Assembly: GCF_023078375.1 (NCBI RefSeq)
Contig: NZ_CP095554.1
Coordinates: forward strand, 2,468,501 to 2,532,500
Length of the DNA: 64,000 nucleotides
Source: Roseomonas gilardii subsp. gilardii
GTDB taxonomy: Bacteria > Pseudomonadota > Alphaproteobacteria > Acetobacterales > Acetobacteraceae
Direction of reading: 5' to 3'
The notes beneath the pieces were generated by a model. That model did not search any database and had not been told where the DNA came from. It worked only from the letters and a program-made list of their open reading frames with translations. The position numbers and the translations under genes are program-made. Shown here piece by piece: positions 1 to 8,272 of this stretch; positions within the stretch are counted from its first letter, which is position 1, and each line of letters begins with the position of its first letter.

Positions 1-703
1 TGCGCCCGACATCGGGCAGCACCACGCGGTTGACGACATCGATGTCCGGCTGCCCCGCATATTCGGGGAAGATCTGCTCCAGCCGCATCGTGTCGTCATA
101 GAAACTGGAGCAGAGGCAGACATGCACGCCGCATTCGCGGGCCGCGTCGATGGCATTGCGCACATATTGCAGCGGCACCCAGTTCTCGTGGCTCGGGTCG
201 TGCGTGGCGGTGAAGACATCGACGCCATGGGCGGCGAGGTCGCGCAGAACGCGCCGCGCCTCCCCCATGTCCTTCGCCCAGTAGCAGGAGGAGATCATGG
301 AGAAGGGCAGGCCGTGCTTCTGCATGCGCGCCGTGATGCGCATGACCTCGTCGTAGAAAATCAGCGCCTCGCCGCCGGTGAAGCCGCATTGCGCGAAGAT
401 GCCGAGTTCGGCGGCCTGATCCACCAGGTCCAGCGCCAGCGCCTCGTCCATGGTCTCGCTGCGCTTCGGCGAGCAGCCATAGCAGCAGTAGTCACAGGCC
501 AGCGGGCATTTCATCGTGTAGTTGAGGATCAGGATGTTGAAGAGATCCGGTTCCGGTGTGAAGCCGGTCATGCGGGCGATGTCCGTATCGACCTGCTGGC
601 GGCGCAGGGAGCGCGGCGCCATGGCCAGGCGGGGCCGCAGGAGCCTTTCGGGGCGCGTCACCCGGGCATCGAGGGCGGGAATGCGGTGGCAGGGGCTCGA
701 CAT
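1..703 (-). CDS. Radical SAM protein, C-terminus beyond the window edge
   Basis: The first 234 codons are present; the gene runs off the left edge. An N-terminal extension of about 60 residues is followed by the radical SAM cluster motif CPLACDYC, a CX3CX2C with Cys66, Cys70 and Cys73. Two further cysteines follow directly at 74 and 77. A GGE motif sits at about 110-112 (FTGGEAL), the usual SAM-amino-group contact. The family binds a [4Fe-4S] cluster and cleaves S-adenosylmethionine to make a 5'-deoxyadenosyl radical. The substrate cannot be told from this part, and any C-terminal SPASM or other domain lies outside. The ATG at 703 is the most upstream start that keeps the frame. It opens after an AT-rich region that probably holds its promoter. 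The family call is secure; the role is unknown. Confidence 0.8.
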   Translation of the reverse strand, partial: MSSPCHRIPALDARVTRPERLLRPRLAMAPRSLRRQQVDTDIARMTGFTPEPDLFNILILNYTMKCPLACDYCCYGCSPKRSETMDEALALDLVDQAAELGIFAQCGFTGGEALIFYDEVMRITARMQKHGLPFSMISSCYWAKDMGEARRVLRDLAAHGVDVFTATHDPSHENWVPLQYVRNAIDAARECGVHVCLCSSFYDDTMRLEQIFPEYAGQPDIDVVNRVVLPDVGR

Positions 704-1033
704 GGCTGGGGTCCTGTCTGTTGCTGACCTGGCGGAAGGCAAAGAGATCTCGTCAGCGGACCGGCGGGAAATTTCTTCCGACGGAGCGCATTTGTTCTGA
801 ATAAATTGTAATAATTTTCCGTTTTTACTGTGACACATCATCCATTTGAATGATAAATCACGGTTCCCGCTGGATATTTACTATGTGATTTCGATATTGG
901 AACGTTATCACGATCGGTTGATGATTGAGGAACTTCACACAGTCTCAACCGATCCTGGCAGGGCCGCCGTGCCCGGGAACACAGTGGCGCCGCGCCCGGG
1001 CCGTGATGCGCGCCACCCGGTTGGAAAGGCGGC
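704..1033. promoter_or_regulatory. AT-rich intergenic region upstream of the radical SAM gene
   Basis: I see no credible gene in these 330 bases. The part from about 790 to 950 is strikingly AT-rich for this genome, with runs such as AATAAATTGTAATAATTTTCC. It contains GTGAT at 885-889 facing ATCAC at 907-911, and a longer perfect inverted repeat just after. It sits directly 5' of the radical SAM gene, so it most likely holds that gene's promoter and operator sites. I could not pick a convincing -35/-10 pair. Confidence 0.45.
912..954. repeat. Perfect 10-bp inverted repeat
   Basis: GATCGGTTGA at 912-921 is mirrored exactly by TCAACCGATC at 945-954 with a 23-base loop. It lies between the end of the DUF3574-like gene and the AT-rich promoter region. 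There is no T-run, so it is a weak terminator candidate. It could be a regulator-binding site or an RNA stem-loop. Confidence 0.5.
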
Positions 1034-1485
1034 TCAGAAGCCGATGCAGGCGGGACGAAGGACGCGCAGCACGGATTCCTGCCGGAAACGCCGCCGGTAG
1101 GCTTCGGCGAGGGGTTCCAGCCGCGACGCGGCCTCGGCCGGGCCGGCGCCGGGCAGGGCGAGGATCAGCAGCTTCGATGCCTCGCGCTCCGCATGCCCAT
1201 CCGCGCCACGCCACTGGCCCATGGCATCCAGCACCGTCAGCCCGTCCGGGAAGCGCGGCGTGACCTCGGCGGCCAGAAAGGCATCCCAGGCGCCCTCGCC
1301 GACCACCTGCGCGCCATCCCGGTTCCGGCCGAAGAAGAGTTCCGCCACCATGCCCTGCCGCAGCCCGTCCGGGCAGTCCGCCTGCGAGATGGCGGGGGTG
1401 CGGCACAGGCGGAAAGCGCCACCGCCGCGGCCAACGCGGACAGAACGCGCCCGCCGCGCACGGTCTCATCGGCGGGGCGGGCCAT
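1034..1485 (-). pseudogene. DUF3574-like lipoprotein, frameshifted in this sequence
   Basis: Two reading frames make one protein. Frame one begins with ATG at 1485, one base after the stop of the upstream SMR gene, and encodes a lipoprotein signal ending in LSAC. The second frame carries the conserved body, including ELFFGRNRDG, FPDGLTVLDA and GQWRG, ending at 1034. This is the pattern I associate with DUF3574 proteins. The frames join if the five-G run at 1394-1398 held six, giving a mature N-terminus CAAPPAISQADCPDG. DUF3574 proteins are small and of unknown function. The lipobox suggests membrane anchoring in the periplasm. Last gene of a run of envelope genes. The break is more likely a sequence error than decay, because the rest is well conserved. 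Confidence 0.65.
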
Positions 1486-1486
1486 G

Positions 1487-1822
1487 TCAGGCCACGGCCA
1501 GCAGGGCGACCCCGGCGCAGATCAGCCCCAGCGCCGCCACCTTGGCCGGGCCCAGCATCTCGCCGAAGGCGAAATGCCCGATCGCCGCGACCGCGACATA
1601 GGAAACGGCGGTGCAGGGCAGTGCCACGCTCATCGGCAGCTTGCGCAGCGCCACGATGTAGAGCAGCGCCGCGCCGCCATAGGCACCAAGGCCGATGATG
1701 GTCTGCCAGCGGAAAAGCTGGGTGAGGAAGCCGCCCTCGCCCAGCGTGCCGGCCTTGAGCAGGACCTGGCCGAACAGCGAGGTGCTGATCGCCGCGGCCA
1801 GCGCGATCCAGGAAGGCATCAT
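1487..1822 (-). CDS. SMR/EmrE-like four-helix membrane protein (ArnE-like)
   Basis: A 111-residue protein with four hydrophobic segments, the size and layout of small multidrug resistance and ArnE/ArnF-type proteins. GQVLLKAG near the N-terminus and the LPMSVALPCTAVSYVAVA stretch are typical of the DMT/SMR fold. Its ATG overlaps the stop of the upstream glycosyltransferase by ATGA at 1819-1822, so the two are translationally coupled. In aminoarabinose and similar systems a protein of this kind flips an undecaprenyl-phosphate sugar across the inner membrane. The pairing with a GT2 enzyme makes that the best guess here. A drug-efflux role is the alternative. Confidence 0.75.
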   Translation of the reverse strand: MMPSWIALAAAISTSLFGQVLLKAGTLGEGGFLTQLFRWQTIIGLGAYGGAALLYIVALRKLPMSVALPCTAVSYVAVAAIGHFAFGEMLGPAKVAALGLICAGVALLAVA

Positions 1823-2850
1823 CGGACTTCGGCACCGTCCCTTTGCACGGCCGCCGCGACGGCCTCGTGGGGCGCCATCTCCGGCCTCGCCCGCAGCTCC
1901 TCGCGCACCACGCCCTGCGGCTTGCCGTTGGCGGACAGGAAGGCGCGGCCGACATACTCGCCCAGCACGCCCAGGATGACGAACTGCACGCCCGCGATCA
2001 GCAGCGTGACCACCATCAGCGAGGGCCAGCCGGAGGGCATGCCATGCACGAAGGTCTCCAGCACCACCCAGGCGGCGCCGAGCATCCCCAGGCAGCCCAT
2101 GCCGATGCCGGCGAGCCCGGCCATGCGCAGCGGCTTCACCGAGAAGGAGGTGGCGAGGTTCAGCCAGAGCCGGACCAGCCGGCGCAGCGTGTAGTTGGAA
2201 CGGCCCTCGGCGCGGGCGAGGTGGCGGACCTCGATGGAATCGATCCGCTGTGTCACCTGCATGATCAGCCCATCGATATAGGGATAGGGGCCGGTGTAGC
2301 GGGTGATGTTCTCCACCACGAGGGCGGACATGCAGCGGAAGGAGGAGAGGTAGAGGCCGGGCGGCTTGTCCAGCAGGCTGTCGGCCACCCTGTTGGCGAA
2401 GCGGGAGCCGATGTTGCGCCAGGCATCGTGCTTCTTCTCCGCATAGCGCGTGTACACCACGTCCCAGCCGCCGAGCCGGGCATGGTCGTAGAGCCGGACG
2501 ACCTCCTCCGGCGGGTTCTGCAGGTCGTCATCCATGGTGATGACATAGCTGCCGCGGGTGCGGCGCAGCCCGCTCATGACCGCGTTGTGCTCGCCGAAGT
2601 TCCGGGCATGCTCGACATAGGTGACGGGCACCGTGGCGGTCTCGATCAGGCGCCGGCAGACATCGCCGGAATTGTCCGGACTGCCGTCATTGACCAGCAC
2701 GATCTCGATGCCCCCGGCGGGGCGCAGGGCGGAGAGGGCCTCCACCAGCCGGCCGACCGTGGCCGCGCCGCGATAGACGGGAACGACGATGCTGAGGCCG
2801 TGGAACCCGTCCAGGGCCGGTGCGGCCGGTGCGGAGGGCAGGGGGAACAT
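1819..2850 (-). CDS. Family 2 glycosyltransferase, polyprenyl-phosphate sugar type (ArnC/DPM1-like)
   Basis: 343 residues. The GT-A nucleotide-sugar binding fold runs from about residue 18, with VVPVYRGAATVG, VNDGSPDNSGD at 53-63 and the metal-binding DDD at 107-109 in MDDDLQNPPEE. Two hydrophobic segments close the C-terminal part, as in ArnC, GtrB and similar enzymes. The family moves a sugar from a nucleotide donor to a polyprenyl phosphate on the cytoplasmic face. The sugar is not predictable. It is coupled by ATGA to the SMR/ArnE-like gene and follows another glycosyltransferase-like gene on the same strand. Together they suggest a lipid-linked sugar donor for modifying envelope glycans. 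Confidence 0.85.
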   Translation of the reverse strand: MFPLPSAPAAPALDGFHGLSIVVPVYRGAATVGRLVEALSALRPAGGIEIVLVNDGSPDNSGDVCRRLIETATVPVTYVEHARNFGEHNAVMSGLRRTRGSYVITMDDDLQNPPEEVVRLYDHARLGGWDVVYTRYAEKKHDAWRNIGSRFANRVADSLLDKPPGLYLSSFRCMSALVVENITRYTGPYPYIDGLIMQVTQRIDSIEVRHLARAEGRSNYTLRRLVRLWLNLATSFSVKPLRMAGLAGIGMGCLGMLGAAWVVLETFVHGMPSGWPSLMVVTLLIAGVQFVILGVLGEYVGRAFLSANGKPQGVVREELRARPEMAPHEAVAAAVQRDGAEVR

Positions 2851-3000
2851 GGCGTGGTCGTCCTTCTCGCCGGCCGCGCACGGCCTGGGATGGCGGCCGG
2901 GGGCAGGCTGCCAGGGTGGATGATGGCGTTCTCTTTAGGCCAAAAAATGACCGATGGGCCCCGGAATTGCGACAGGTCGTCCGAAAGGTGCAACGTTTCC

Positions 3001-4416
3001 TCATCCGGAGGGGATGACCGCCATCCGGGGATGCAGGGTCCGGCGGCCGCGAGACCCTTCCTCGTCCAGGAGCTCGATCTCCAGCAGCCCGGGCACCGGT
3101 GGGAGCGGACAGTCCAGGTGCCAGCCGGCGGCGACGCGCCCATACTCCTCGAAGGCACCTGCCAGATCCGGGCGCGGGCCCGCCACATCGGCCTCGCCGA
3201 GCAGGTCCCCGCCGTGACGCAGGCGAAGCCGGGTGATGGGCGGGTCCGCCAGCACGAAGCCGCGCAGCACCAGCCGCTCCCGCTCCGGATAGGCGGCCAT
3301 GTGCACGCCGAGGCGGAGGGGCAGCCGCCCGGCGGGGCGCCGTGCCGGCATGGGCCTCCCGGCACGGCGCCGGTGCGCCCGCGCCAGGCTTTCCAGCAGC
3401 CGCGCCATGCGGAGGGCGTGGCATGGCGCGCGGCCGCCGACGGCCTCCTCCAGGAACCGGTCCACCGCCTCGCCATCCTTCCGGGCCCGGCCGAGCGCCC
3501 CGAGCACGGCCTCCGGTTCCAGCGAGGCGGACAGGCCGGGAATTCCCCCGAAGGCATCGAGGGCGTCGTCCAGCGGCAGCGAGACCAGAGGCTTGCCCAG
3601 GGCCAGGGCCTCCAGCCCCAGCGTGGAATAATTGGTCAGCACCGCCGAGCAGGCCGCCAGGGCGGGGATCGGGTCCTCCCCATCGACCAGCGCCTGCAAA
3701 GCCGGGTCGCGTGGCAACCGGCCCTCGGGGCGGTAGAGGCCGGGGCGGGCAGGATGGTCGCGCACCAGCACGGGGCATCCCAGCCGCGCCTCCAACTCGG
3801 TCAGCAGCCGGTTCACCGCCTCCACGGCGGTGGGGCGCGCGTCGGCGACATAGAGCAGGAAGCCCCGGTCGCTGCTGGGCTGCTCCGCCAGCCGGTCCAG
3901 CTTCGGCAGGCCCGCCACCCGCGCGCGGGCGCGCAGCCAGGGCGCCAGCCGGCCCAGGTCGCGCGGGCCGAAGGCCAGGAAGGCGTCGCAGGTGTCGTGC
4001 CGGTTCATCTCCTCCCAGCGCTGCACCAGCCCATGCTGCACGCCGATCCAGAGGGGCGGGCGCGGCAGGCGGCCCCGCAGATCCTCCCGGAGCCGGGCGA
4101 AGGGCAGGGTGTTCACCGCCAGCACCAGGGCGCCGGGGCGGAAGGCTTCGATCTCCGCCGCGATCTCCTCCAGAAAGCCGGGCGAGCGGGCATGGGCGGC
4201 ATATTCCGCCACGGTCCCGGCGGGATGCTCCAGGATGCGGTGCGTGCCTTCCGCCCAGCCGGCGAATCGGTCACGCGAGGCATCGCCCGGCAAGGGGTAG
4301 AGCAGGCTGCGGCAGGCATGGCCTCCGGCGCGCAGCACCGCCATGGCCGGGGCGAGGTTGTCGAGCGCCCGGAAGGTGCTGCCCAGAAAGAGGAATCTCA
4401 AGCCTGTCCCCACCAT
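3001..4416 (-). CDS. Putative GT-B-type glycosyltransferase, family uncertain
   Basis: 471 residues, no membrane segment. LRFLFLGSTFRALDNLAPAM at the start looks like the first strand and loop of a GT-B fold. VQHGLVQRWEEMNRH and later NYSTLGLEALALGKPLVSLP resemble the second-domain pattern of capsule polysaccharide and CDP-glycerol glycerophosphotransferase-like proteins. A C-terminal stretch after about residue 340 is less conserved in appearance. It lies between a methyltransferase and a GT2 gene on the same strand, which supports a role in cell-surface glycan synthesis. Donor and acceptor are unknown. The ATG at 4416 is taken; a GTG one codon in is also possible. Confidence 0.55.
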   Translation of the reverse strand: MVGTGLRFLFLGSTFRALDNLAPAMAVLRAGGHACRSLLYPLPGDASRDRFAGWAEGTHRILEHPAGTVAEYAAHARSPGFLEEIAAEIEAFRPGALVLAVNTLPFARLREDLRGRLPRPPLWIGVQHGLVQRWEEMNRHDTCDAFLAFGPRDLGRLAPWLRARARVAGLPKLDRLAEQPSSDRGFLLYVADARPTAVEAVNRLLTELEARLGCPVLVRDHPARPGLYRPEGRLPRDPALQALVDGEDPIPALAACSAVLTNYSTLGLEALALGKPLVSLPLDDALDAFGGIPGLSASLEPEAVLGALGRARKDGEAVDRFLEEAVGGRAPCHALRMARLLESLARAHRRRAGRPMPARRPAGRLPLRLGVHMAAYPERERLVLRGFVLADPPITRLRLRHGGDLLGEADVAGPRPDLAGAFEEYGRVAAGWHLDCPLPPVPGLLEIELLDEEGSRGRRTLHPRMAVIPSG

Positions 4417-4537
4417 GGCGGCCCGTGCAGCACGGTGTCCCGGAAGGGATCGGATGCGGGCCGTGGGGTGATATCAACCACCGCGTGTGGTGCCGGGGCA
4501 AGCGCCACGATGGCACCCCGCCCCGGAGCGCGGATGG

Positions 4538-5269
4538 TCAGGGCCGCGCGGCCATCGCCAGCACGGAACCCCCGGCGGGAAAGCGCGCCCCGGCGGCGAG
4601 CAGACGGCGCTCGGCCCGGTCCACCGCCGTCAGCGTGGCGTCGAGCCAGGGCGGGAAGGGCGCCACATCGCTGGGGGCATCCTCGCCCCGCGACAGCAGC
4701 TTCCGCTGCGCCACCATCAGCGGCAGCAGGAGGCTGTTCCAGTACCGGGTCTCGATGCGGCCGAAGCCCGCCCCGGCCAGCAGGCGGCGGGCGGCGGGCG
4801 CGGTGTAGCGGCGGGCGTTGTGGACCCGCGTGTCATGGGCCGAGCGCAGCCATTCGAAGGCCGGCAAATTCAGGATCAGGCGGCCCCCCGGCGCCAGGAC
4901 GCGGTGGAACTCGGACAGCGCCAGGGCTTCGGTCACGCCCCGGTGGCAGAGCACGTCCACCGACACCACGGCATCGAAGCTGCCATCGGCGAAAGGCAGG
5001 CGGTTGACGTCGCCGCAGGCCACGGTGGCGCCGGACTTGGCGGCGGCCCGCCGCGCGGCGCCATCGTCATATTCCAGGCCGGTGCGCCGCAGCCCGGGCA
5101 TCGTGCCCTCCAGCCGGCGCAGGAAACCGCCGGTGCCGCAGCCGGCATCCAGCACGCGCGCCCCGGGCGGCAGGGTGGCGAGGGCATGGGCGAGCCGCGC
5201 ATGGATGGCGCGGTACCACCACATGCCTTCCTCGGCCTCGTCCATCAGCGTGTATTCGGCGGGCTCCAC
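4538..5269 (-). CDS. Class I SAM-dependent methyltransferase
   Basis: 243 residues from a GTG at 5269, chosen because VEPAEYTLMDEAEEGMWWYR matches the usual N-terminus of this group. The frame stays open far upstream, but that part is proline- and arginine-rich shadow sequence. Motif I VLDAGCGTG is at 39-47, followed by ACGDVNRLPFADGSFDAVVS and LAPGGRLILNLPA. The family transfers a methyl group from S-adenosylmethionine. Enzymes with this MWWYRxxH opening are often found in glycan or lipid gene clusters. The substrate is unknown. It is first in the leftward run of envelope genes and diverges from the membrane protein at 5391. ATG at 5245 is an alternative start. Confidence 0.8.
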   Translation of the reverse strand: MEPAEYTLMDEAEEGMWWYRAIHARLAHALATLPPGARVLDAGCGTGGFLRRLEGTMPGLRRTGLEYDDGAARRAAAKSGATVACGDVNRLPFADGSFDAVVSVDVLCHRGVTEALALSEFHRVLAPGGRLILNLPAFEWLRSAHDTRVHNARRYTAPAARRLLAGAGFGRIETRYWNSLLLPLMVAQRKLLSRGEDAPSDVAPFPPWLDATLTAVDRAERRLLAAGARFPAGGSVLAMAARP

Positions 5270-5390
5270 GGGGCGGATTATTCGCCGCGGCCGCGGCCGC
5301 CACAAGGCGCTGCCGCCTCGCCACCGCCGTATTCGTCTGCCAGAATCCTCCCGCCGATGTGACCGCCCCTGCTTCCTGCCTCGCCGGACG

Positions 5391-7067
5391 ATGAAACCGC
5401 CTCCACACCAGACCGGCCCGGCCACACCGGGCCACCCCCTGGGCCACCCCTTGGGCCCCGTGCCAGCCTCCGCCAAGGCCCAGGCTCTGATGCCAGCCAT
5501 GGCCAGGACCATGGCTGGCGCCATCGCCGAGGCTCCGGCCGCCGCGCGGCTGCGGGCGAGGCTGCTGGGCCTGGCCATACACCTGCCGGCCCTGCTCTTC
5601 CTGCTCATGGTGTTGTCACCGCCCCTGAACCACGACGTGGCGGCGGTGCTGAATTTCTCCGAGCGCTGGTTCGCCGGGGAACGGCTCTACATCGACCTGA
5701 TCGACGTCAACCCGCCGCTGATCTTCTCGCTGAACCTGATCCCGGCGGCGATCGCGGCCTGGACTCCGCTGGACGGGGTGCAGGCGCTGCAACTCTGTCT
5801 TCTCGTCCTGGCCGGGCTGAGCGTCCGGCTCTGCCTGCGGCTGCGCGAAGGGCGGGCCGAGGGTGCGGTGGAGGCGGCGGTGCTGACGGGGCTGCTGCCG
5901 CTGGCGGTGCTGGTGGTCGGCTACGACTTCGGGCAGCGGGAGGTGCTGATGGGCACGGTGGCGCTGCCCTATGCCCTGCTGGCCGTGCGCCGGATGGAGG
6001 GGCAGCGCACCGGGCGCGGGCTCTGGCTCGGCACCACGCTGCTCGCCGCCCTGGGCTTCGCGCTGAAGCCGCATTTCCTGGCCGTTCCCCTGCTGGTTGA
6101 GGCGCTGGTGCTGCTGCGGCGCGGGCCGCGCCGTGCCCTGCGCGACCCGGCGCCCTGGGCGATGGCCGCCGTCTGGCTGGCCTACCTCGCCGCCATCCCG
6201 CTGATCTTCCCCGCCTATCTCGGCTATGTCGTGCCGCTGGTCTGGCAGTACTACCTCGATCTCGGCGGGCAGAGCGCCTGGGCGGTGCTGCTGACCCCGA
6301 ACCTCGCCGTCGCGGCGGCGCTGCTGCTGGTGCTGGTGCCGCTCTCCTTCCGCGCCACGGCGGGCGGCCTCGCACGGGTGCTGGCGGCGGCCGCGCTCGG
6401 CGCCTTCCTCTCCGCCTGGGTGCAGCACAAGGGTTGGACCTATCACGTCGCCCCGGTGCTGATGCTGGGCGGCGTGCTGGCCGGGCTGCTGGCCGCCCGC
6501 GCAGCGGATTCCGTCCTGCCCCTGGCCACGGCGCGGCGGGCGGCGCCCGGGCTGGCGCTGCTGGCCACGGCGGGGCTCGCGCTCTTCGCGCTGCGCGGCG
6601 GCGAGGCGCCTTTCCGCGAGATCGGCTTCGAGGACAGCAAAGCCGGGCGGCTGACCGCCTGGCTGAAGCAGCAGGCTTATGGCGAGCGGCTGCTGATCAT
6701 CAGCCCGGACATCTACCCGGTCTATCCGGCGCTGAACTACGCGCATGTGCAGTCCACGCTGCGCACCATGAACATGTGGCTGCTGCAGGGCGTGTACCGG
6801 ACCTGCCCGGAGAACGGCGAACGCTACCGCCAGCCCTGGGAGATGAGCCGGGCGGAGTTCTTCGTCTACCGCACCGTGGCGGAGGATTTCGCCAAGGCGC
6901 CCCCGGCCGCGGTGCTGATCGACCGCAATCCGGGCATCCCCTGGTGCGGCCGGGAGTTCGACTTCGCGGAATACTTCTCCCGCCACCCGCTCTTCGCCGC
7001 GACCTGGCGGCACTATCACCAGGAAGGGGAGATCGAGGGCTACCGTCTCTATGTCCGGGACAACTGA
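5391..7067 (+). CDS. Polytopic membrane protein, probable GT-C (ArnT/PMT-like) glycosyltransferase
   Basis: 558 residues with roughly ten or eleven hydrophobic segments from about residue 60 to 420, then a C-terminal soluble part of about 130 residues. The first extracytoplasmic loop holds LIDVNPPLIF, an acidic-x-N-P-P pattern like the one in dolichyl-P-mannose and ArnT-type transferases. These enzymes take a sugar from a polyprenyl phosphate and add it to an acceptor outside the inner membrane. It is divergent from the methyltransferase. With the GT2 and SMR genes opposite, it could be the final transferase of one pathway. Start ATG 5391 is uncertain; ATG 5490 is nearer the first helix. The GT role is inferred. 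Confidence 0.55.
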   Translation: MKPPPHQTGPATPGHPLGHPLGPVPASAKAQALMPAMARTMAGAIAEAPAAARLRARLLGLAIHLPALLFLLMVLSPPLNHDVAAVLNFSERWFAGERLYIDLIDVNPPLIFSLNLIPAAIAAWTPLDGVQALQLCLLVLAGLSVRLCLRLREGRAEGAVEAAVLTGLLPLAVLVVGYDFGQREVLMGTVALPYALLAVRRMEGQRTGRGLWLGTTLLAALGFALKPHFLAVPLLVEALVLLRRGPRRALRDPAPWAMAAVWLAYLAAIPLIFPAYLGYVVPLVWQYYLDLGGQSAWAVLLTPNLAVAAALLLVLVPLSFRATAGGLARVLAAAALGAFLSAWVQHKGWTYHVAPVLMLGGVLAGLLAARAADSVLPLATARRAAPGLALLATAGLALFALRGGEAPFREIGFEDSKAGRLTAWLKQQAYGERLLIISPDIYPVYPALNYAHVQSTLRTMNMWLLQGVYRTCPENGERYRQPWEMSRAEFFVYRTVAEDFAKAPPAAVLIDRNPGIPWCGREFDFAEYFSRHPLFAATWRHYHQEGEIEGYRLYVRDN

Positions 7068-7285
7068 GGAAGGCCAGGCGCGCTGCCTCGATCCCGGGCA
7101 GGTGCGTGCTGCACCGCCGCATGGAGCGGCATGGCAAGGTGCGCCAGGACACAGTGCGACTCTTTTCGGCGATTCGCGGGGCAGATCAGCGTCTCCCGCA
7201 CATGCCTCGCGGCACGAACTCGTCCTACAAATGACAACCCTGACGGAAGACACCGGCCGGACGTGCCGGGAACGGGGAGCGAATC

Positions 7286-8272
7286 GTGTCCAGCACCGAG
7301 GCCATTGCGCCGAAGCTCGTCGATGATGCCGTTCGGGGGATCGGCTTCGTCGCCCTGAGCTACCTCGTCTTCTCCCTGTCGGATGCCTCGATGAAATGGG
7401 CCCTGCCGGAACTCGGCACTGCCGGGGCGATGCTCTGGCGCGGCCTGTTCGGCACGCTCGCCGTGGGGCTCATGGCCGGGGTCCACCGGCCGGGCGGGCT
7501 GGGGCGGGTCTGGCCCACGAACGGGCGGCTGATCTTCTGGCGGGGCCTGCTGAACGTCGCGGCCACAGCCCTCTACTACGTCGCCTGGCGGCATGGCCTC
7601 GCCCTGGGCGACACCTATGCGGTGGCCGCCACCGCGCCGCTGATGCTGACCCTGCTCGCCATCCCCATGCTGGGGGAGACGGTGGGCTGGCGGCGCTGGA
7701 CCAGCACGGGCATCGGTTTCCTCGGCGTGCTGTTCATGTTCCAGCCGGGCGGCGCCCTCTGGGGGCTGAACACCGTGCTGATCCTGGTGGCGGTCGCGAT
7801 GCTGGCGATGACGCGCATCTGGACCCGCATCCTGGCCCGCACCGACAAGCCGACCACCATCACCTTCTGGCTGATGTTCGCGCAGTTGCCGGCGGGGCTG
7901 CTGATGCTGCCCTTCTTCCCGCTGCCGGAGGAATGGCCCTCCCTCTTCGCCCTCGTGCTGGTGGCGATGTGCGGCCTGGGGCACGGGCTGGCGCATTACC
8001 TGCTGGCCCGGGGCTACGCGATCGCGCCGGTCGCGACACTGGCGCCGCTGGAATACTCGCCCATCATCTGGGGCACCGCCCTGGGCTTCCTCATCTGGGG
8101 CGACATGCCCGCCTGGACCACCTTCGCCGGTGCCGGCGTGGTGGTCTGTGCCGGCCTGTACAACCTGCACCGGGAACGCATCCGGGCCCGCGAGAAGCGC
8201 CAAGGGGAGGCCAAAGGGGAAGCCGAGGGCGCCACCGCGCCGGCGCGCCTGACGGCGAGGACGGCGGCATGA
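7286..8272 (+). CDS. EamA/DMT-family transporter (first of pair)
   Basis: 328 residues starting at GTG 7286, with GGGGAGCG just upstream as ribosome binding site. Ten hydrophobic segments form two EamA repeats, including AATAPLMLTLLAIPMLGE at the end of the first repeat and EYSPIIWGTALGFLIWGD in the second, typical of RhaT/EamA permeases. The C-terminal tail is long and charged. These proteins export or import small metabolites; the substrate cannot be read from sequence. It overlaps the next transporter by ATGA at 8269-8272, and the two may act as a pair or as paralogues. Confidence 0.85.
   Translation: MSSTEAIAPKLVDDAVRGIGFVALSYLVFSLSDASMKWALPELGTAGAMLWRGLFGTLAVGLMAGVHRPGGLGRVWPTNGRLIFWRGLLNVAATALYYVAWRHGLALGDTYAVAATAPLMLTLLAIPMLGETVGWRRWTSTGIGFLGVLFMFQPGGALWGLNTVLILVAVAMLAMTRIWTRILARTDKPTTITFWLMFAQLPAGLLMLPFFPLPEEWPSLFALVLVAMCGLGHGLAHYLLARGYAIAPVATLAPLEYSPIIWGTALGFLIWGDMPAWTTFAGAGVVVCAGLYNLHRERIRAREKRQGEAKGEAEGATAPARLTARTAA

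Noticed and set aside
945-1955. Third open frame over the DUF3574-like and SMR genes
   Set aside because: It is Arg/Pro/Ala-rich, crosses two recognisable genes in other frames and has no family features.
1843-5007. Very long open frame on the plus strand (over 1000 codons) opposite the glycosyltransferase genes
   Set aside because: His/Gly/Ala/Arg-rich with no domain, and antisense to clearly conserved genes. It is a GC-rich shadow frame.
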